64,000 bases of DNA from an uncultured Alphaproteobacteria bacterium (GCA_900079695.1 LT599022.1:1759245-1823244); one strand, 5' to 3'. Shown: positions 29,960 through 39,336, counted from the first letter of the stretch. Program-made: numbers and translations. The notes: a model not told the origin generated them from the sequence alone.

Positions 29960-32281
29960 ATGGACGCCAAGCCCGCTCTTTCCTTCGGCGAACTGCGCCA
30001 GCCGATTTCCGAAATGATCTGGCGCGAGAAGTACCGCGCCGTCTCCGCCTCCGGCGAATCGCACGAATCCTCGCCGGCGGACACCCACGCGCGCGTCGCC
30101 GCCGGGGTCTACGCCGAGGATCCGCAGGCCGCGCTCCACGCCCCGCGCGCGGCGGCGGCGATGGACGCGATGGAGTGGTGCCCGGCCGGGCGCATCCTCG
30201 CGGGCGCGGGCACCGGACGGCGGGTGACGATGATCAACTGCTTCGTCAACGACACCGTCGCCGACGAGATGCGCGGGATCATGGCCGCCAACACCCGCGC
30301 CGCGCTCACCATGCAGCAGGGCGGCGGCATCGGCACCGATTTTTCGACGATCCGGCCGAAGGGCGCGCTGGTCGAGAAGACCGGCTCGATCGCCTCCGGG
30401 CCGATCTCGTTCATGGAAATCTGGCAGGCGATGTGCGGAACGATCATGTCGGGCGGCACCCGCCGCGGCGCGATGATGGGCACGCTCGCCGACGACCACC
30501 CGGACCTCCTCGACTTCATCGCCGCCAAGCAGACGCCGGGCAGGCTCACCAACTTCAACGTTTCGGTGCTGGTCTCCGACGCGCTGATGCAGGCGGTCGC
30601 GGACGACGCGGCGTGGGACCTCGGCTTCCCGATCCGCCCCGCCGACCCGGCGCAGCTCGTCGCGGTGACGGAGAAGGGCGGCCGCCCGTGGTACGTCTAC
30701 CGCCGCCTGCCCGCGCGCACGCTGTGGGATGCGATCATCCGCGCCACCTTCGACGCCGCCGAGCCGGGGGTGATCTTCATCGACCGCGTCAACGCCCTCA
30801 ACAACCTCGCCTACTGCGAGACCCTGCACTGCACCAACCCCTGCGGCGAACAGCCGCTGCCGCCCAACGGCGCATGCAACCTCGGCTGCGTCAACCTTGC
30901 CGCGCTGGTGCGCGCGCCGTTCTCCGAGGCCGCCGCGTTCGATTTCGCGCGCCTCGCCGAGGTCGCGGCGATCGGCGTGCGGTTCCTCGACAACGTGCTG
31001 GACGTCACCAACTATCCGGTGCCCGAGCAGGCCGAGGAAGCGGCGAACAAGCGCCGCACCGGCATCGGCATCATGGGCCTCGGCACCGCGCTGCAGATGC
31101 TCGGCCTGCGCTACGGCTCGCCCGAAGCCGAGGCCAAGGTGGCCGAGATCATGGCCGCGCTGCGCGACGCCTGCTACCGCGCGTCGGTGGAGCTGGCGAA
31201 GGAGCGCGGGCCGTTCCCGCTGTTCGACCGGGAGGCGTTCCTCGACCGGCCGTTCGTGCGTGGCCTGCCGGAGGACATCCGCGACGGCATCGCCGTCCAC
31301 GGCATCCGTAACGGCGTGCTGCTCACCGTCGCCCCCACCGGCACCACCGCGATCTACAACGCCAACGTTTCCTCGGGCCTGGAGCCGACCTTCGGCTGGC
31401 GCTATTTCCGCAAGGTGCTGCAGGCGGATGGCAGCCAGCGCGAGTTCGCGGTGCTCGACGCCGGGTTCCTGGCGTGGTGCCGCGCCAACGCGCTCGACCC
31501 GGCGACCGCGCCGCTCGACGACCTGCCGCCGCACATGGTGACGGCGCTGGAGCTTTCGGTCGAGGAGCACCTGCGCACCCAGGCGATCTGCCAGACCTAC
31601 GTCGACGCCTCGATCAGCAAGACCATCAACTGCCCGCCGGACATCGCCTTCGAGGACTTCAAGGCGGTGTATGCGGAGGCCTACGCGCTCGGCTGCAAAG
31701 GCTGCACCACCTACCGGCCGACGCCGCTGCGCACCTCGGTGCTGTCGACCACCGCCTCCGACGCGCGGCCCGAGACCGGTCCCGCGCCCCGGCCGGAAGC
31801 GCTCGAAGGCACCACCTACAAGCTCAAGTGGCCCCTCACCGACGAGAACTTCTACGTCACCATCAACGACATCGAAACCGCCAACGGCGGCCGCCGCCCG
31901 TTCGAGATCTTCATCGCCTCGCGCTCGGCCGAGCACGTCGAGCTGCTCTCGGCGCTCACCATCACCCTTTCGGCGATCATGCGCCGCACCGAAGATCCGT
32001 CGTTCCTGATCGAGGACCTCTCGACCGTGCGCGGCGCGCAGGGTGCATGGGTCAACGGCCGCTACGTCAACGGCATCGTCGCCCTGATCGCCGAGGTGAT
32101 GCGCCGCCACCTCGCCGCCCTCGGCCTGCTCGACGCACCCGAACCGGCGGCCCACGCAGCCCCGGAGGCCAAGACGGCAACGCCCGCGGGCGAACTCTGC
32201 CCGCAGTGCCACGCGCCCACCCTGTTCCGCCAGGAAGGCTGCAAGAAATGCATCAACTGCGGATACTCCACCTGCGGCTGA
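29960..32281 (+). CDS. nrdJ: Adenosylcobalamin-dependent (class II) ribonucleotide reductase
   Basis: Reduces ribonucleotides to deoxyribonucleotides using adenosylcobalamin to start the radical. It has 773 residues, the shorter class II form with no obvious ATP-cone. The barrel shows GGGIGTDFSTIRPKG, the active-site CTNPCGEQPLPPNGACNLG, TGIGIMGLGTALQMLG and TVAPTGTTAIYNANVSSGLEP. The end has CKGCTTYRP and a Cys-rich tail (CPQC...CKKCINCGYSTC) that probably shuttles electrons or binds zinc. The start is ATG 29960. Its cofactor supply fits the nearby adenosyltransferase. The long leader suggests its own regulation. Confidence 0.96.
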   Translation: MDAKPALSFGELRQPISEMIWREKYRAVSASGESHESSPADTHARVAAGVYAEDPQAALHAPRAAAAMDAMEWCPAGRILAGAGTGRRVTMINCFVNDTVADEMRGIMAANTRAALTMQQGGGIGTDFSTIRPKGALVEKTGSIASGPISFMEIWQAMCGTIMSGGTRRGAMMGTLADDHPDLLDFIAAKQTPGRLTNFNVSVLVSDALMQAVADDAAWDLGFPIRPADPAQLVAVTEKGGRPWYVYRRLPARTLWDAIIRATFDAAEPGVIFIDRVNALNNLAYCETLHCTNPCGEQPLPPNGACNLGCVNLAALVRAPFSEAAAFDFARLAEVAAIGVRFLDNVLDVTNYPVPEQAEEAANKRRTGIGIMGLGTALQMLGLRYGSPEAEAKVAEIMAALRDACYRASVELAKERGPFPLFDREAFLDRPFVRGLPEDIRDGIAVHGIRNGVLLTVAPTGTTAIYNANVSSGLEPTFGWRYFRKVLQADGSQREFAVLDAGFLAWCRANALDPATAPLDDLPPHMVTALELSVEEHLRTQAICQTYVDASISKTINCPPDIAFEDFKAVYAEAYALGCKGCTTYRPTPLRTSVLSTTASDARPETGPAPRPEALEGTTYKLKWPLTDENFYVTINDIETANGGRRPFEIFIASRSAEHVELLSALTITLSAIMRRTEDPSFLIEDLSTVRGAQGAWVNGRYVNGIVALIAEVMRRHLAALGLLDAPEPAAHAAPEAKTATPAGELCPQCHAPTLFRQEGCKKCINCGYSTCG

Positions 32282-32314
32282 CCGGCGCCCACCCGGTACG
32301 CCGCTCCCTGTTTG

Positions 32315-32338
32315 CGTCCGAAACGGTCTTTCCGGACG
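32315..32338. terminator. Hairpin between convergent nrdJ and the kinase gene
   Basis: Arms CGTCCG and CGGACG enclose a 12-base loop. TTTAG follows on the plus strand and GCAAA on the minus strand. It fills most of the 58-base convergent gap, so a two-way terminator is likely. Confidence 0.5.
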
Positions 32339-32339
32339 T

Positions 32340-33833
32340 TTAGGCGGATTCGCCGTGATAGATCGCGGCTAGGTGCCGTTGGATGCGGCGATACTCGGCG
32401 AAGCCGTCGCGGTAGACGTCGCGCAGCATCGGATCGGGACCCAGCCGGGGGGCGCTCTCACCAGTGAGGAGATCGGCCGGGATCTCTGCCAGCGATCCGT
32501 ACCTCCCCAACCCGGCGAGGGCGAAAAGGCATCCTCCGGCCGAAGAATCCGCCTGCGGCGCGGCCTGGACCGGACAGTCCAGGACCGCACTGACGATTTG
32601 GCACCACAGGGCGCTCTTAGTCCCCCCACCAACCAGGCGGACTTGGCGCAGGACAAAGCCCCGATCCTCCAGCACCCCCAAGCCGTCGCGCAGGGCGTAG
32701 GCGGTGCCTTCGTAGACGGCGCGGGCTATATCGGCGCGACCGTGGTGCAAACTAAGGCCGACGAAGCTCGCACGAAGGTCGCTATCCCAGTAAGGGCAGC
32801 GCTCGCCGGCCAGATAGGGGTGGAACAGCAGGCCCCCGGCACCCGCGGATGAACTCTCAGCCAAGCGCGTCCAGGCCGCGAAGTCGGGTTCGCCGTCGCC
32901 CAGGGTGGAGCATGCCCAGGCCACCGCCGAAGCGCAGGTGTTGGTGCCCGCCTGGGCGAGCCAGTACGGGGCGACCGGATAGGGATAGGAGATCAGCTTG
33001 GGATGAACCCGCGGCGGGTGGGAGATGCCGTGGATGCCACCTGCGCTGGCCAGGCGGATGACGCATTCGCCCTCGGCACGTACTCCGGCGGAAAAGGTTT
33101 CCGCCGTGCTATCCATGGTGCCGTTGAAGACCCGCACCGCGGTCGTCAGACCCAGGATGTCTGCCGCCTCGGGCAGCAGGGCGCCGATCTCGGCCCCGAT
33201 CGGCAGAACCTCGGGCAAGCTGTCGGAGGTCAGCCCCGCCAGTTCGCACAAGCGCGGCGACCAAGCGTTTCGCTCTGCATCCCACAGCAGAGCCGAAACC
33301 GCCGCCGCCGGGTCGCTGGTCATCCGCCCGGTGAGCTGGTACGCCAGATAATCCTTGGACAACAGAAGATAGCGGCTCTTCTCCCACGCCTCGGGATCGT
33401 TTTCTCGGATCCACAGCAGGTGGGGCAGGGTCCAGGTCGCCGTCGGCCAGTTGTTGCCGAGAGCGAAGATTTCATCCCCCGCCGTTTCGGCCAAGCGATG
33501 CGACTGGGGCTGGGAACGCTGGTCGTGCCACAGCAGGGACGGACGGACCGGCATTCGACCGGCGTCCAGAAGGACACCGACGTGGGCGGCGCTCGTGATA
33601 GCTAACCCGCGGGCGTCCGCGCCCGTCAGACCCAGCCGCCCGATCAGGCGGCGGCAGGCCCGGCCCAGGGCGGGTAACCACAGGCCGGGATCCTGCTCGG
33701 CCCAGGCGGGCCGGAGCACGCGGGTCGGATAGGCCTCGCCATCTATGCCGAGGAAGCGTCCCTCGATATCGAGGATACACACCTTGCCGGAACTGGTTCC
33801 GATATCCAGGCCGAGAACGAACTCCTTGCCCAT
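32340..33833 (-). CDS. FGGY-family carbohydrate kinase
   Basis: A 497-residue sugar kinase of the xylulokinase-like group. The N-terminal ATPase fold opens with LGLDIGTSSGK; the second half has FNGTMDSTAE, LFHPYLAGERCPYWDSDLR and the adenosine-site VGGGTKSALWCQIVS. Substrates in the family are ketopentoses, polyols and similar compounds; this one cannot be assigned by eye. It is the last gene of the seven-gene TRAP operon, whose base composition is clearly less GC-rich than the flanks. The kinase and aldolase together suggest that a phosphorylated intermediate is cleaved to central metabolites. Confidence 0.9.
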   Translation of the reverse strand: MGKEFVLGLDIGTSSGKVCILDIEGRFLGIDGEAYPTRVLRPAWAEQDPGLWLPALGRACRRLIGRLGLTGADARGLAITSAAHVGVLLDAGRMPVRPSLLWHDQRSQPQSHRLAETAGDEIFALGNNWPTATWTLPHLLWIRENDPEAWEKSRYLLLSKDYLAYQLTGRMTSDPAAAVSALLWDAERNAWSPRLCELAGLTSDSLPEVLPIGAEIGALLPEAADILGLTTAVRVFNGTMDSTAETFSAGVRAEGECVIRLASAGGIHGISHPPRVHPKLISYPYPVAPYWLAQAGTNTCASAVAWACSTLGDGEPDFAAWTRLAESSSAGAGGLLFHPYLAGERCPYWDSDLRASFVGLSLHHGRADIARAVYEGTAYALRDGLGVLEDRGFVLRQVRLVGGGTKSALWCQIVSAVLDCPVQAAPQADSSAGGCLFALAGLGRYGSLAEIPADLLTGESAPRLGPDPMLRDVYRDGFAEYRRIQRHLAAIYHGESA

Positions 33834-33877
33834 CCGGAGGACTCCTTATTCCATTCCTACGTGCACCGAGGTAGGGC

Positions 33878-34630
33878 TCAGCGGCCCACGGCCCGGCGCA
33901 GGTCGTCGGCCAAGTGGTGCCCCGCCGTCTTCAGCAGACCGTGGTCGTGGCTGATCAGGTAGAGTGCCGGATCGAACCGCTGCCATTTGGCGGTATCGGC
34001 CACTGCACCGATGCCGATTCCCAACCCGACGCCATGGCGGTTCGCGGCGGCTGCAACCCGAGCAAGAGCCTCGCCGATCGCGTCGTCGTCGCGGGCGCAG
34101 CCGATGTCGAGGGAAAGGTCCGACGTTCCCACCAGGCACATGTCCACTCCCGGAACCGCGAGGATCTCGTCGGCGCGGTCCACCGCCCGAGCGGTTTCCA
34201 GCATTACCACCAGCAGAATCTCGTCGTTGGCCCAGGCGTGGTAGTCGTCACCGTGGATGGCCGTCGCCGATCCGCCTCGAGACCGCACGCCCTTGGGCGG
34301 ATAGAAGGCGGCGGCCACTGCGGCTTGGGCTTCCTCGGGCGAATTGACCATCGGCACCACGATCCCCATGGCCCCCGCATCCAGCAGGTCGTTGATCGCT
34401 CCCGGCGAGTTTTCTGCGACCCGGGCGATCGCCGTCGTCGGTCCGGGCACCAGGGCGCGAATGGCGTCGGTCGCCGTGGCCTTGTCGAAGGGCCCGTGCT
34501 GCATGTCGACCATCAGGAAGTCGAAGCCGCAGCGCGCCATGATTTCGGCGCTCCGGGCCGAACCCAGCATCAGGGTGCTGCCGAACAGGGTGGTCTTGGC
34601 GGACAGCAGCGTCCGCATCGGGTTATGCAT
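33878..34630 (-). CDS. HpcH/HpaI-family aldolase
   Basis: A 250-residue TIM-barrel aldolase of the class that cleaves 4-hydroxy-2-oxo acids, releasing pyruvate (or oxaloacetate-type products) with a divalent metal. Motifs seen are FDFLMVDMQHGPFD (catalytic His region), the metal-binding Glu in VVMLETARAVDRADEI, GVDMCLVGTSDLSLDIG with the metal-binding Asp, and the substrate Arg region near GVRSRGGS. ATG 34630 has AAGGAG upstream. It lies between the regulator and kinase genes of the operon. Relatives act on 2-keto-3-deoxy sugar acids; the true substrate here is unknown. Confidence 0.92.
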   Translation of the reverse strand: MHNPMRTLLSAKTTLFGSTLMLGSARSAEIMARCGFDFLMVDMQHGPFDKATATDAIRALVPGPTTAIARVAENSPGAINDLLDAGAMGIVVPMVNSPEEAQAAVAAAFYPPKGVRSRGGSATAIHGDDYHAWANDEILLVVMLETARAVDRADEILAVPGVDMCLVGTSDLSLDIGCARDDDAIGEALARVAAAANRHGVGLGIGIGAVADTAKWQRFDPALYLISHDHGLLKTAGHHLADDLRRAVGR

Positions 34631-34680
34631 CCGTATCTCCTTGGCGGCGGGCCGCAGTCGGCCGTCTCTTGAAACTTCCG

Positions 34681-35346
34681 TCAACGGGATAGAATTCCCA
34701 GTTTGACGGACCCGAGGTGAGCATCGAGCGCCGCCACTGCGGCCTGGGCGTCGCCCTGTCGAATCGCATCGAGAATCAGACGATGTTCCCGCGCGATCCG
34801 CAGGATACGTTCGCGTGTCCAGTAGGGGCGCCGATAGTCCGTGCTGCGGAACAGGGTGGTCAGAACCCCGGAAAATGCCTCCAGCACGTGGTTGCCGCAG
34901 GCCTGGAGCAGAAGCAGGTGGAAGTCCCGGTCGAACATGTCGGCCTCTTCCGGGTGGTCCAGGTGCAGCAGCATCTCTTCGATGGTTTTGTCCGCATGAG
35001 CCAGCTCGGCCGGAGTGATGCGGCGGACTGCCAGCGGAAGGACTGCCCGTTCCACCAGGATGCGGGCTTCCTTGAACTCGGCGACGTCGAAGCGGGCAAC
35101 CTCGAACTGGAAGCGGATGTGGTCGCTGAGCGAAGTTTGGTCGAAGTTCCGAATCACCGTGCCTCGCCGGGGTGCGCGTTCCAGGATGCCGGCCTGAACC
35201 ATCACCGTCAGAACCTGCCGGATGTGATGGCGCGACACCCCGAACCGTTCGGCCATCGCGGTTTCCGTCTCGATTTTGTCGCCGGGTTTCAGCCCACGCG
35301 AGGTCAGATAGGCCTTCACCTGCGCGAACAGATCCTCTTCCGCCAT
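34681..35346 (-). CDS. GntR-family (FadR/FCD) transcriptional regulator
   Basis: A 221-residue regulator. The N-terminal winged helix (residues 5-70) shows KIETETAMAERFGVSRHHIRQVLTVMVQAGIL. The C-terminal FCD helical domain has the metal/ligand pattern with DRDFHLLLLQACGN and REHRLILDAIRQGD (Asp and His residues of the FCD metal site). It lies inside the TRAP operon and most likely senses the transported acid or its product. The perfect palindrome at 39388-39405, core TTGTCAACAA, is the kind of site such proteins bind and is the best operator candidate. The start is ATG 35346 after GGGGAG. Confidence 0.92.
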   Translation of the reverse strand: MAEEDLFAQVKAYLTSRGLKPGDKIETETAMAERFGVSRHHIRQVLTVMVQAGILERAPRRGTVIRNFDQTSLSDHIRFQFEVARFDVAEFKEARILVERAVLPLAVRRITPAELAHADKTIEEMLLHLDHPEEADMFDRDFHLLLLQACGNHVLEAFSGVLTTLFRSTDYRRPYWTRERILRIAREHRLILDAIRQGDAQAAVAALDAHLGSVKLGILSR

Positions 35347-35446
35347 GACGTCTCCCCTCACTGCTGCGACGACGATATGCCCCCAACCGGAGCGCGATGC
35401 GGTCCGGGCGGGGGGAAGGCTGCGCGTACTCTTGCAGGAAAGCCCG

Positions 35447-36439
35447 TCATGCCTGCCGCATCCGGGTCAGGACAGCGGGATTGACGACGTTGCGCGGCGG
35501 CCGTCCCTTGAGAAAATCGATGCCGATCTCGCCGCACATCAGCTTGAGGGCTGCGAAGGATTCGCGGGATCTGTACGCCACATGCGGCGTGACGATGACG
35601 TTGTCGTGTCGCAGCAGGGAATGGGTTTTTTCTGCGGGAGGCTCTTCCTCGAGCACGTCCAGCGCCGCGCCGGCCACCTTTCCCGACGCGAGGGCGCGAT
35701 CGAGCGCCGCCGTTTCCACCAGAGGGCCGCGGGCGGTGTTGATCAACAGCAGGCCGTCTTTGGCTTGGGCCAGGGTGCGGTCGTTGATGATCCCGCGGGT
35801 TTCCGCGGTCATCGGCGCCATCACCATCAGTGCGTCGGCGGCTGCGAGGACCTCGTCCAGGGATGCCTGCCGGGCTTCGGAGGCGGCGAAGCGTGCTGCG
35901 GGCAGATAGGGGTCGAATGCCACCAAGGCGTAACCGATCGCCCGGGCATAGCTGGCCACCGTGCGTGCGATCCGGCCGAAGCCGACGAACCCCAAGGTCC
36001 TGAGGGACAGGCGACGCATCTCGTAGCCCAGAGATTCGTTCCAGGTCCCTGCACGCACCTGGCGATCGTAGAAGGCAACCTTGCGCTCCAAGGCCAGCAG
36101 CAGGCTCAGAGCGTGTACCGCTACCTCCTCCACGCCGTAGTCGGGAACGTTGCAGGCCACCACGCCGTCGCGGGTGAAATCATCGAGGGTGAGGACATCG
36201 ACTCCGATGCCGTGGCGCACCACCATCCGGCAGCGGGGCAGGCGCGACAGGACCGCGTGGTCGATCGGCAGGAAGATGTCGATCAGCACCTCGGCATCTG
36301 CTGCCTTGGCGACGATATCGTCGGAGCTGCGGCAGTCGAGAGCGGCGAAATCCACCCCGTTTTCCGCGCAAAGGGCGGCCAACTCGGCATAGGCCCCGTC
36401 GGGGTATTGGTGGGAATCGAGGACGACAATCTTAGGCAT
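35447..36439 (-). CDS. D-isomer-specific 2-hydroxyacid dehydrogenase
   Basis: A 330-residue NAD(P)-dependent dehydrogenase that interconverts 2-hydroxy and 2-oxo acids. Seen are the catalytic Arg region (VRHGIGVDVL), the Rossmann nucleotide site LGFVGFGRIARTVASYA, LLINTARGPLVE with the second catalytic Arg, EEEPP and the catalytic His in VTPHVAYRSRESF. Relatives act on phosphoglycerate, glyoxylate or hydroxypyruvate. ATG 36439 follows GGAGG. It sits between dctM and the regulator, matching an oxidation or reduction step in the use of the imported compound. Confidence 0.93.
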   Translation of the reverse strand: MPKIVVLDSHQYPDGAYAELAALCAENGVDFAALDCRSSDDIVAKAADAEVLIDIFLPIDHAVLSRLPRCRMVVRHGIGVDVLTLDDFTRDGVVACNVPDYGVEEVAVHALSLLLALERKVAFYDRQVRAGTWNESLGYEMRRLSLRTLGFVGFGRIARTVASYARAIGYALVAFDPYLPAARFAASEARQASLDEVLAAADALMVMAPMTAETRGIINDRTLAQAKDGLLLINTARGPLVETAALDRALASGKVAGAALDVLEEEPPAEKTHSLLRHDNVIVTPHVAYRSRESFAALKLMCGEIGIDFLKGRPPRNVVNPAVLTRMRQA

Positions 36440-36468
36440 GAATTTCCTCCTTCGGACGATTCGGGCGG

Positions 36469-37746
36469 CTACATCAGCAACCGGGGCAGGAACAAGGAAA
36501 GACCGGGGAACAGGGTGATCAGCAGCAGGCACGTCACCAGAACACCAATCCAAGGCAGAATCGCCCGCGACAGGGTATCGAGCGGGATGTCGGCGATGCC
36601 GCAGGTCACGAACAAGTTGACGCCAAGCGGCGGAGTGACGAACCCGATCGCTAGTCCCACCACCATGACGATGCCGAAATAGGTCGGATCCAGGCCCAGA
36701 TTGAGGGCGATCGGCAGCAGGATCGGCGCCAGGATGATGATCGAGGCCAGGGTCTCCATGAAGCAGCCGACGAATAGAAGCAGGGTCACGATCAGCAACA
36801 TGATCAGAACCGGGCTCGACAGCTGGGCGATTGCTGACGCGATGGTGTCGGGAATGTGCTCGAGGGTGAGAATCCGGCCGAACGAGGTGGCGGTGCCGAT
36901 GATGATCAGAATCGTCGCGGTGGTCAGTGCGCTATTGGCGATGGTCCGGGGGACGTCGGACCACGACAGCTCCCGGTAGACGAACTTGCCCATGACGAAG
37001 CCGTAGATCACGGCGATCGCGGCGGCTTCGGTTGGGGTGAACACCCCGCCGTAGATGCCGCCCAGAATGATCACCGGAACCGCAAGCGCCCACTTGGCCT
37101 CGCGCACGACCGCGAACTTCTGGGCGAAGGTGGTTGCCGGGGCGGGGAAGCGGTAGCCCATACGCCGCGAATACCAGTAGGCATAGCCGACCAGGCCCGC
37201 TCCGACCAGAAGGCCCGGAATGATCCCCGCCATAAACATCCGCGAGATCGAACTGCTGACCACGACCGAATAGATCACCATGGGAATGCTGGGCGGGATG
37301 ATAACGCCGATGGTGCCGGCGGCGGCTATCAGGCCGCAGACAAAGCGCTTGTCATAACCCTGGCGCAGCATCTCGGGGATCACCAAACCGCCGATGGCCG
37401 CCACGGTGGCGGGCCCGGATCCGGAGATCGCGGCGAAGGCCATGCAGGCGGTGACGGTGACGATGGCCATACCCCCGGTCACACCACCGAGGAAGGTGTT
37501 GGCCACCAGAATCAGGCGCCGGGATATCCCGCCGGTCCCCATCAGGTCTCCAGCCAAGATGAAGAACGGAACCGCCATTAGAGGGAAGGAATCCAACGAG
37601 GTGGTGAGGGTCTGGGCCAGATAGCGGGTGGTCACTATCCCGGAATAGGAAATCGTCGACAGAGCGGCGATGCCCAGAGAGATGCCGATCGGTACGCGGG
37701 CGATCAGGCACAGAACAAGAACGGAAAAAAGAATGGACGTGGTCAT
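36469..37746 (-). CDS. dctM: TRAP transporter large permease (DctM)
   Basis: The 12-helix permease that carries out sodium-driven uptake together with DctQ and the periplasmic DctP. It has 425 residues, the normal size. Conserved pieces are FILAGDLMGTGGISRRL, ATVAAIGGLVIPEML..., IPPSIPMVIYSVV, GVFTPTEAAA and, near the C-terminus, FVTPPLGVNLFVTCGIA. The gene follows dctQ by 27 bases and precedes the dehydrogenase by 29. Its codons are less GC-rich than those outside the operon. Confidence 0.96.
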   Translation of the reverse strand: MTTSILFSVLVLCLIARVPIGISLGIAALSTISYSGIVTTRYLAQTLTTSLDSFPLMAVPFFILAGDLMGTGGISRRLILVANTFLGGVTGGMAIVTVTACMAFAAISGSGPATVAAIGGLVIPEMLRQGYDKRFVCGLIAAAGTIGVIIPPSIPMVIYSVVVSSSISRMFMAGIIPGLLVGAGLVGYAYWYSRRMGYRFPAPATTFAQKFAVVREAKWALAVPVIILGGIYGGVFTPTEAAAIAVIYGFVMGKFVYRELSWSDVPRTIANSALTTATILIIIGTATSFGRILTLEHIPDTIASAIAQLSSPVLIMLLIVTLLLFVGCFMETLASIIILAPILLPIALNLGLDPTYFGIVMVVGLAIGFVTPPLGVNLFVTCGIADIPLDTLSRAILPWIGVLVTCLLLITLFPGLSLFLPRLLM

Positions 37747-37773
37747 GGAATTTCCCCGCGTTACGTGCCGCGC

Positions 37774-38259
37774 CTAGAGGGTCGCACCCCGGATCGCCCG
37801 TACCTTGGACAGGATGTTCTGCATCAGCCGGACGATCACTAAGCCGAAGCCCACCGGTACCGCGGTGTAGACGGTCCACATCGGAGCCTCGAGCGCTGCC
37901 GAAGTCTGGCCCGAGCGGAAGATCCCCTGGACCACCTCCAGGCCTTTGCAGGTCACGAAGATGGCGAAGGCCAGGAACAACAGGTCGGCGAGGATGGAGA
38001 ACCAGCGGGCAGCGCGCTCGGGCAGAAGATTGAAAATGGTATCGACACAGATGTGCCGGTTTTTCTTCACGCCGTAGCTGATGCCGATGCAGATAAGCCA
38101 GATGAACATGTAGCGGGCGATCTCCTCGGACCAGTAGAGGGATTCCTGCATTACGTAGCGCATAAAGACCTGCAATCCGATGATCAGCGACATCGCCCCG
38201 AGGAGAAGCACGACGAGGTATTCCTCGAACTTCTCGTCGAGAATCTTCAGAAGACGCAT
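37774..38259 (-). CDS. dctQ: TRAP transporter small permease (DctQ)
   Basis: The four-helix small membrane subunit of the TRAP transporter. It has 161 residues with the DctQ features VFMRYVMQESLYWSEEIARY, WLICIGISYGVKKNRHICVD and four hydrophobic helices. ATG 38259 is chosen because GGAGG stands just upstream; TTG 38274 would add five residues. A strong GC hairpin separates it from dctP. Confidence 0.94.
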   Translation of the reverse strand: MRLLKILDEKFEEYLVVLLLGAMSLIIGLQVFMRYVMQESLYWSEEIARYMFIWLICIGISYGVKKNRHICVDTIFNLLPERAARWFSILADLLFLAFAIFVTCKGLEVVQGIFRSGQTSAALEAPMWTVYTAVPVGFGLVIVRLMQNILSKVRAIRGATL

Positions 38260-38280
38260 GGCGACCTCCGTCAAAGGGGA

Positions 38281-38305
38281 CGGGGGGGTGCGGACAGCCC
38301 CCCCG
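38281..38305 (-). terminator. Intercistronic G/C hairpin between dctP and dctQ
   Basis: Eight base pairs, all G-C (CGGGGGGG/CCCCCCCG), enclose a 9-base loop in the 75-base gap between dctP and dctQ. Such hairpins after a binding-protein gene often act as partial terminators or 3' mRNA stabilisers, letting the periplasmic protein be made in excess. Only a short T-run (CCCCTTT) follows on the minus strand. Confidence 0.5.
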
Positions 38306-38334
38306 ACGACAAAAAGGGGATGAGGGACGCGGGC

Positions 38335-39336
38335 TTACTTCACGCCCGTGGCCTTCTGGTAGGCGGCGAACACCTCGGGCGAGACACGCTGCTTGGCCAG
38401 GGCCAGTGCCGCCGGAGTTCCTTTGCGGAAAGCCATCCGTTCCGTGTCGGTCAGATCGATGATCTGGGTGCCAGCCTTGGCGATAACGGCAACGGAATCC
38501 TGTTCCAGCTTAAGCAGCATGCTTCTCTGGACCCGGGTCGCCTCGTCGAAGGCCTCGCCGAACAGGGTTTTCTGGGCCGTGGTCAGGCCGTCGTAAAAGG
38601 CCTTGTTGCAGACCGGAGCGACCGCCGTATACACGTGCTGCGTCGTCGTCAGGTATTTCTGCACCTCATAGAAGCGCATGTTGACGATCAGGGTGTAGGG
38701 ATTCTCTTGCCCGTCCATCGTACCCTGCTGCAGGGCGGTGAAGACCTCGCCGAAAGCCATCGGAGTTGGATTGGCTCCCATGGCGCGCCAGGCCGCGATC
38801 TGCAGCGGGTTTTCCATGGTTCTGAGTTTCAGCCCATCCAAATCGTCCGGAGTCCGGATCGGGCGCCTGTTGTTGGTCACGTTGCGGAACCCGTTACCCC
38901 AGAACTTCGGGGTAATCAGACCCTTGGCGGCGATGGATTTGCGCAGGGCGTCGCCCAGTTCCCCATCCAGGGCCGCGAACACCGCGTCGCGGTTCATGAA
39001 CGAGAAGGGAACGTCCAACACCAGAAGATCGGGAACCAAGGTCGCCAGGGGCGAGGTTGAACCCGAAGCGCAGGTCACGTCGCCAAACTGGGCCGCCTCG
39101 TTCAGTTCACGGTCGCCGCTCCCCAGTTGAGAATTGGGGTAGATGTCGACCTTGAGCGAGCCGTCTCCCTTCTTCTCGATGTACTGCTTGAAGGCTTCCC
39201 ACCCCAGGTACATGGCATCGGTGGTCGGAACCGCGAGCCCCACCTTGATGGTCTTAGCGGCAGCGTCGGCCCGATCGGAAAGGGCCAGGCTCGCGGCAGC
39301 GCACAAAAGCACTGCAAACGTCTTCCTCATCAGCAT
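38335..39336 (-). CDS. dctP: TRAP transporter substrate-binding protein (DctP)
   Basis: The periplasmic receptor of the TRAP system, 333 residues. The first 26 residues are a signal peptide ending in ADAAA. The mature protein has the family pattern with KVGLAVPTTDAMYLGWEAFKQY at its start. The central LDGLKLRTMENPLQIAAWRAMGANPTPMAF contains the conserved Arg expected to bind the ligand carboxylate, and QGTMDGQENP follows. This indicates an organic acid ligand, in line with the dehydrogenase and aldolase. It is the first gene of the operon; ATG 39336 has GGGAG seven bases upstream. Confidence 0.95.
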   Translation of the reverse strand: MLMRKTFAVLLCAAASLALSDRADAAAKTIKVGLAVPTTDAMYLGWEAFKQYIEKKGDGSLKVDIYPNSQLGSGDRELNEAAQFGDVTCASGSTSPLATLVPDLLVLDVPFSFMNRDAVFAALDGELGDALRKSIAAKGLITPKFWGNGFRNVTNNRRPIRTPDDLDGLKLRTMENPLQIAAWRAMGANPTPMAFGEVFTALQQGTMDGQENPYTLIVNMRFYEVQKYLTTTQHVYTAVAPVCNKAFYDGLTTAQKTLFGEAFDEATRVQRSMLLKLEQDSVAVIAKAGTQIIDLTDTERMAFRKGTPAALALAKQRVSPEVFAAYQKATGVK

